Shown here: piece after piece, positions 63,222 through 64,000 of the stretch
Numbering within the stretch: the stretch's first letter is position 1
How the letters are laid out: each line of letters starts with the position of its first letter
Assembly (NCBI RefSeq): GCF_000211475.1
Contig: NC_015474.1
Coordinates: 1,797,321 to 1,861,320 of the forward strand
Direction: 5' to 3'
DNA: 64,000 nucleotides
Source of the DNA: Pyrococcus sp. NA2
GTDB taxonomy: Archaea > Methanobacteriota_B > Thermococci > Thermococcales > Thermococcaceae
Notes under the pieces: generated by a model
Seen by the model: the letters and a program-made list of their open reading frames with translations, nothing else
Databases searched by the model: none
What the model was told of the DNA's origin: nothing
Translations under genes and position numbers: made by a program

Positions 63222-64000
63222 ATGAATAGGAGTCTGTTAAGTATCCTTTTGGTTGGTGTTTTGGTGCTTGGTGTTGTGGCTAGTGGTTGTATTGGTGGTG
63301 GTACACCAACTCAGACGGCATCGCCAACTCAGTCTCCTACTGGTTCTCCAACTCAAACCCAGTCGCCAACCCCCACTCAACCTCAACCCCAGGGTGTTAC
63401 CCAGGCTATTCTCGAGTTGGGTAAGGTTACAGTCGTTGATACTGGCACTGCAATAGTCGTTGTTGGGCCAAAAGGCGCCGAACCAACAGTTAAAATACCA
63501 AGCGGCAAGAAAATCATAAGAATAACATACACCGTTGATGAGGCCAACACTCCTCCAGTTAAGAAGCTTATGGAGGAGGGACAAGGATTCGGAGCAATAA
63601 ACCCAGCATTCTTCAGGGATACTAATGTTGATGCTCTTGTTATTGCTGCGAGGAGGGAGACTAATCCAGAAATAAGAACAGAGATATTCAAAGCCCTCTA
63701 CATCCTAGGAAACTACTACGTCCCAGAGGTCATCCTTGGACAGAACAGACAATTACGTGTTTACTGGAGCTGGGTTAAGGGTAGATATTATCACCCCACC
63801 CTTGCAGAGAGGTATGACCTCCTCTGGGAGGATAAGAATGCTCCAGTCGTTGATACTGGAATTGGAGACTACAAGAACGATCCCGAGACATATGTAATTG
63901 CAACATTTGGATGGCCAGAGAGCTTTGACCCAGCATGGACATATGAGACATTTGGATGGGAGATCTGGCATGAGATTGGTGATACTTTAGTTACTTATTG
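63222..64000 (+). CDS. Oligopeptide-type ABC solute-binding lipoprotein (runs off window end)
   Basis: ATG 63222 follows GATGGAGG. The first ~260 residues are visible: lipoprotein signal MNRSLLSILLVGVLVLGVVA ending SGC, a Thr/Pro/Gln linker, the Pyrococcus N-terminal domain, and the start of SBP_bac_5 (YVIATFGWPESFDPAW). 294 bp are identical to the truncated gene at 20811-22955. Cognate permeases would be expected beyond the window. The gap 62990-63221 is AT-rich and holds a TGTTACAT half-site near 63113 and a TATA-like stretch, with no gene. Binds peptides or oligosaccharides; substrate not predictable. Confidence 0.85.
   Translation, partial: MNRSLLSILLVGVLVLGVVASGCIGGGTPTQTASPTQSPTGSPTQTQSPTPTQPQPQGVTQAILELGKVTVVDTGTAIVVVGPKGAEPTVKIPSGKKIIRITYTVDEANTPPVKKLMEEGQGFGAINPAFFRDTNVDALVIAARRETNPEIRTEIFKALYILGNYYVPEVILGQNRQLRVYWSWVKGRYYHPTLAERYDLLWEDKNAPVVDTGIGDYKNDPETYVIATFGWPESFDPAWTYETFGWEIWHEIGDTLVTY
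63238..63531 (+). repeat. 294-bp exact repeat shared with 22646-22939 (inverted)
   Basis: Identical base for base to the reverse complement of 22646-22939, covering the signal peptide, linker and part of the N-terminal domain. Because the two copies are in opposite orientation 40 kb apart, recombination between them would invert the intervening segment; gene conversion is the simpler explanation for the sharply bounded identity. Confidence 0.9.

Overview
The window is hyperthermophilic archaeal DNA from the order Thermococcales, almost certainly genus Pyrococcus. The evidence is a GMP synthase split into two subunits, an archaeal PurP, a hypusine-type aIF5A, a one-gene proteasome beta subunit, a KH-MBL-beta-CASP RNase (aCPSF1/FttA), Nep1, TrmY, a sulfide-type Thi4, a two-subunit dye-linked proline dehydrogenase, GGAGGTGA-type ribosome binding sites and TTTATA-type promoters. 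The gene set resembles P. horikoshii/P. abyssi, but the species cannot be fixed from sequence alone.

Layout. 0-3.4 kb: two large extracytoplasmic proteins, one with a DUF2341 domain. 3.7 kb: a C/D box methylation-guide RNA ahead of a TDT-family transporter. 4.8-11.1 kb (minus strand): purP-guaAB-guaAA, a Cys-type formate dehydrogenase-like catalytic subunit, and pdxS-pdxT. 11.2-18.5 kb (minus strand): an accessory island of very small hydrophobic proteins in repeated cassettes. It holds signal-peptide-like precursor peptides, SpoIIM/DUF95 membrane proteins (two intact, two decayed), a three-copy 'SPPxxD' membrane family, a VapBC pair with a frameshifted toxin, and two copies of a roughly 300-bp element resembling the right end/omegaRNA part of IS200/IS605 elements. 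18.5-34.8 kb: a lone ABC-2 permease beside the island, thi4, a truncated solute-binding lipoprotein, a three-gene molybdopterin oxidoreductase operon, proline dehydrogenase, a four-gene ABC-2 export operon and an aromatic-type aminotransferase. 35-52 kb: an NSS transporter with a 31-residue partner peptide, RNA methyltransferases, rpiA, aIF5A, the sufC-sufB pair, a GH57 enzyme, serA, panE and amrS. 53-63 kb: S-layer protein with a strong promoter, FKBP, TrmY, proteasome beta, aCPSF1, a threonine-synthase-like protein and UMP kinase. From 63.2 kb: a second solute-binding lipoprotein gene that runs off the window and shares a 294-bp identical stretch with the truncated one.

How the genes fit together. 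Most of the window is housekeeping. The island at 11.2-18.5 kb is the strongest candidate for an undescribed system. Precursor-like peptides with a common leader (MWxKALV) are repeatedly linked to SpoIIM/DUF95 proteins, a family found in circular-bacteriocin gene clusters, and to small hydrophobic proteins. Two of the transcription units share a nearly identical upstream box. I read it as a candidate archaeal peptide-antibiotic/immunity island that has grown by tandem cassette duplication and is partly decaying; this is inference and no function is shown by sequence alone. Many start codons below were moved to the ATG/GTG/TTG that follows a Shine-Dalgarno sequence at 5-9 nt.
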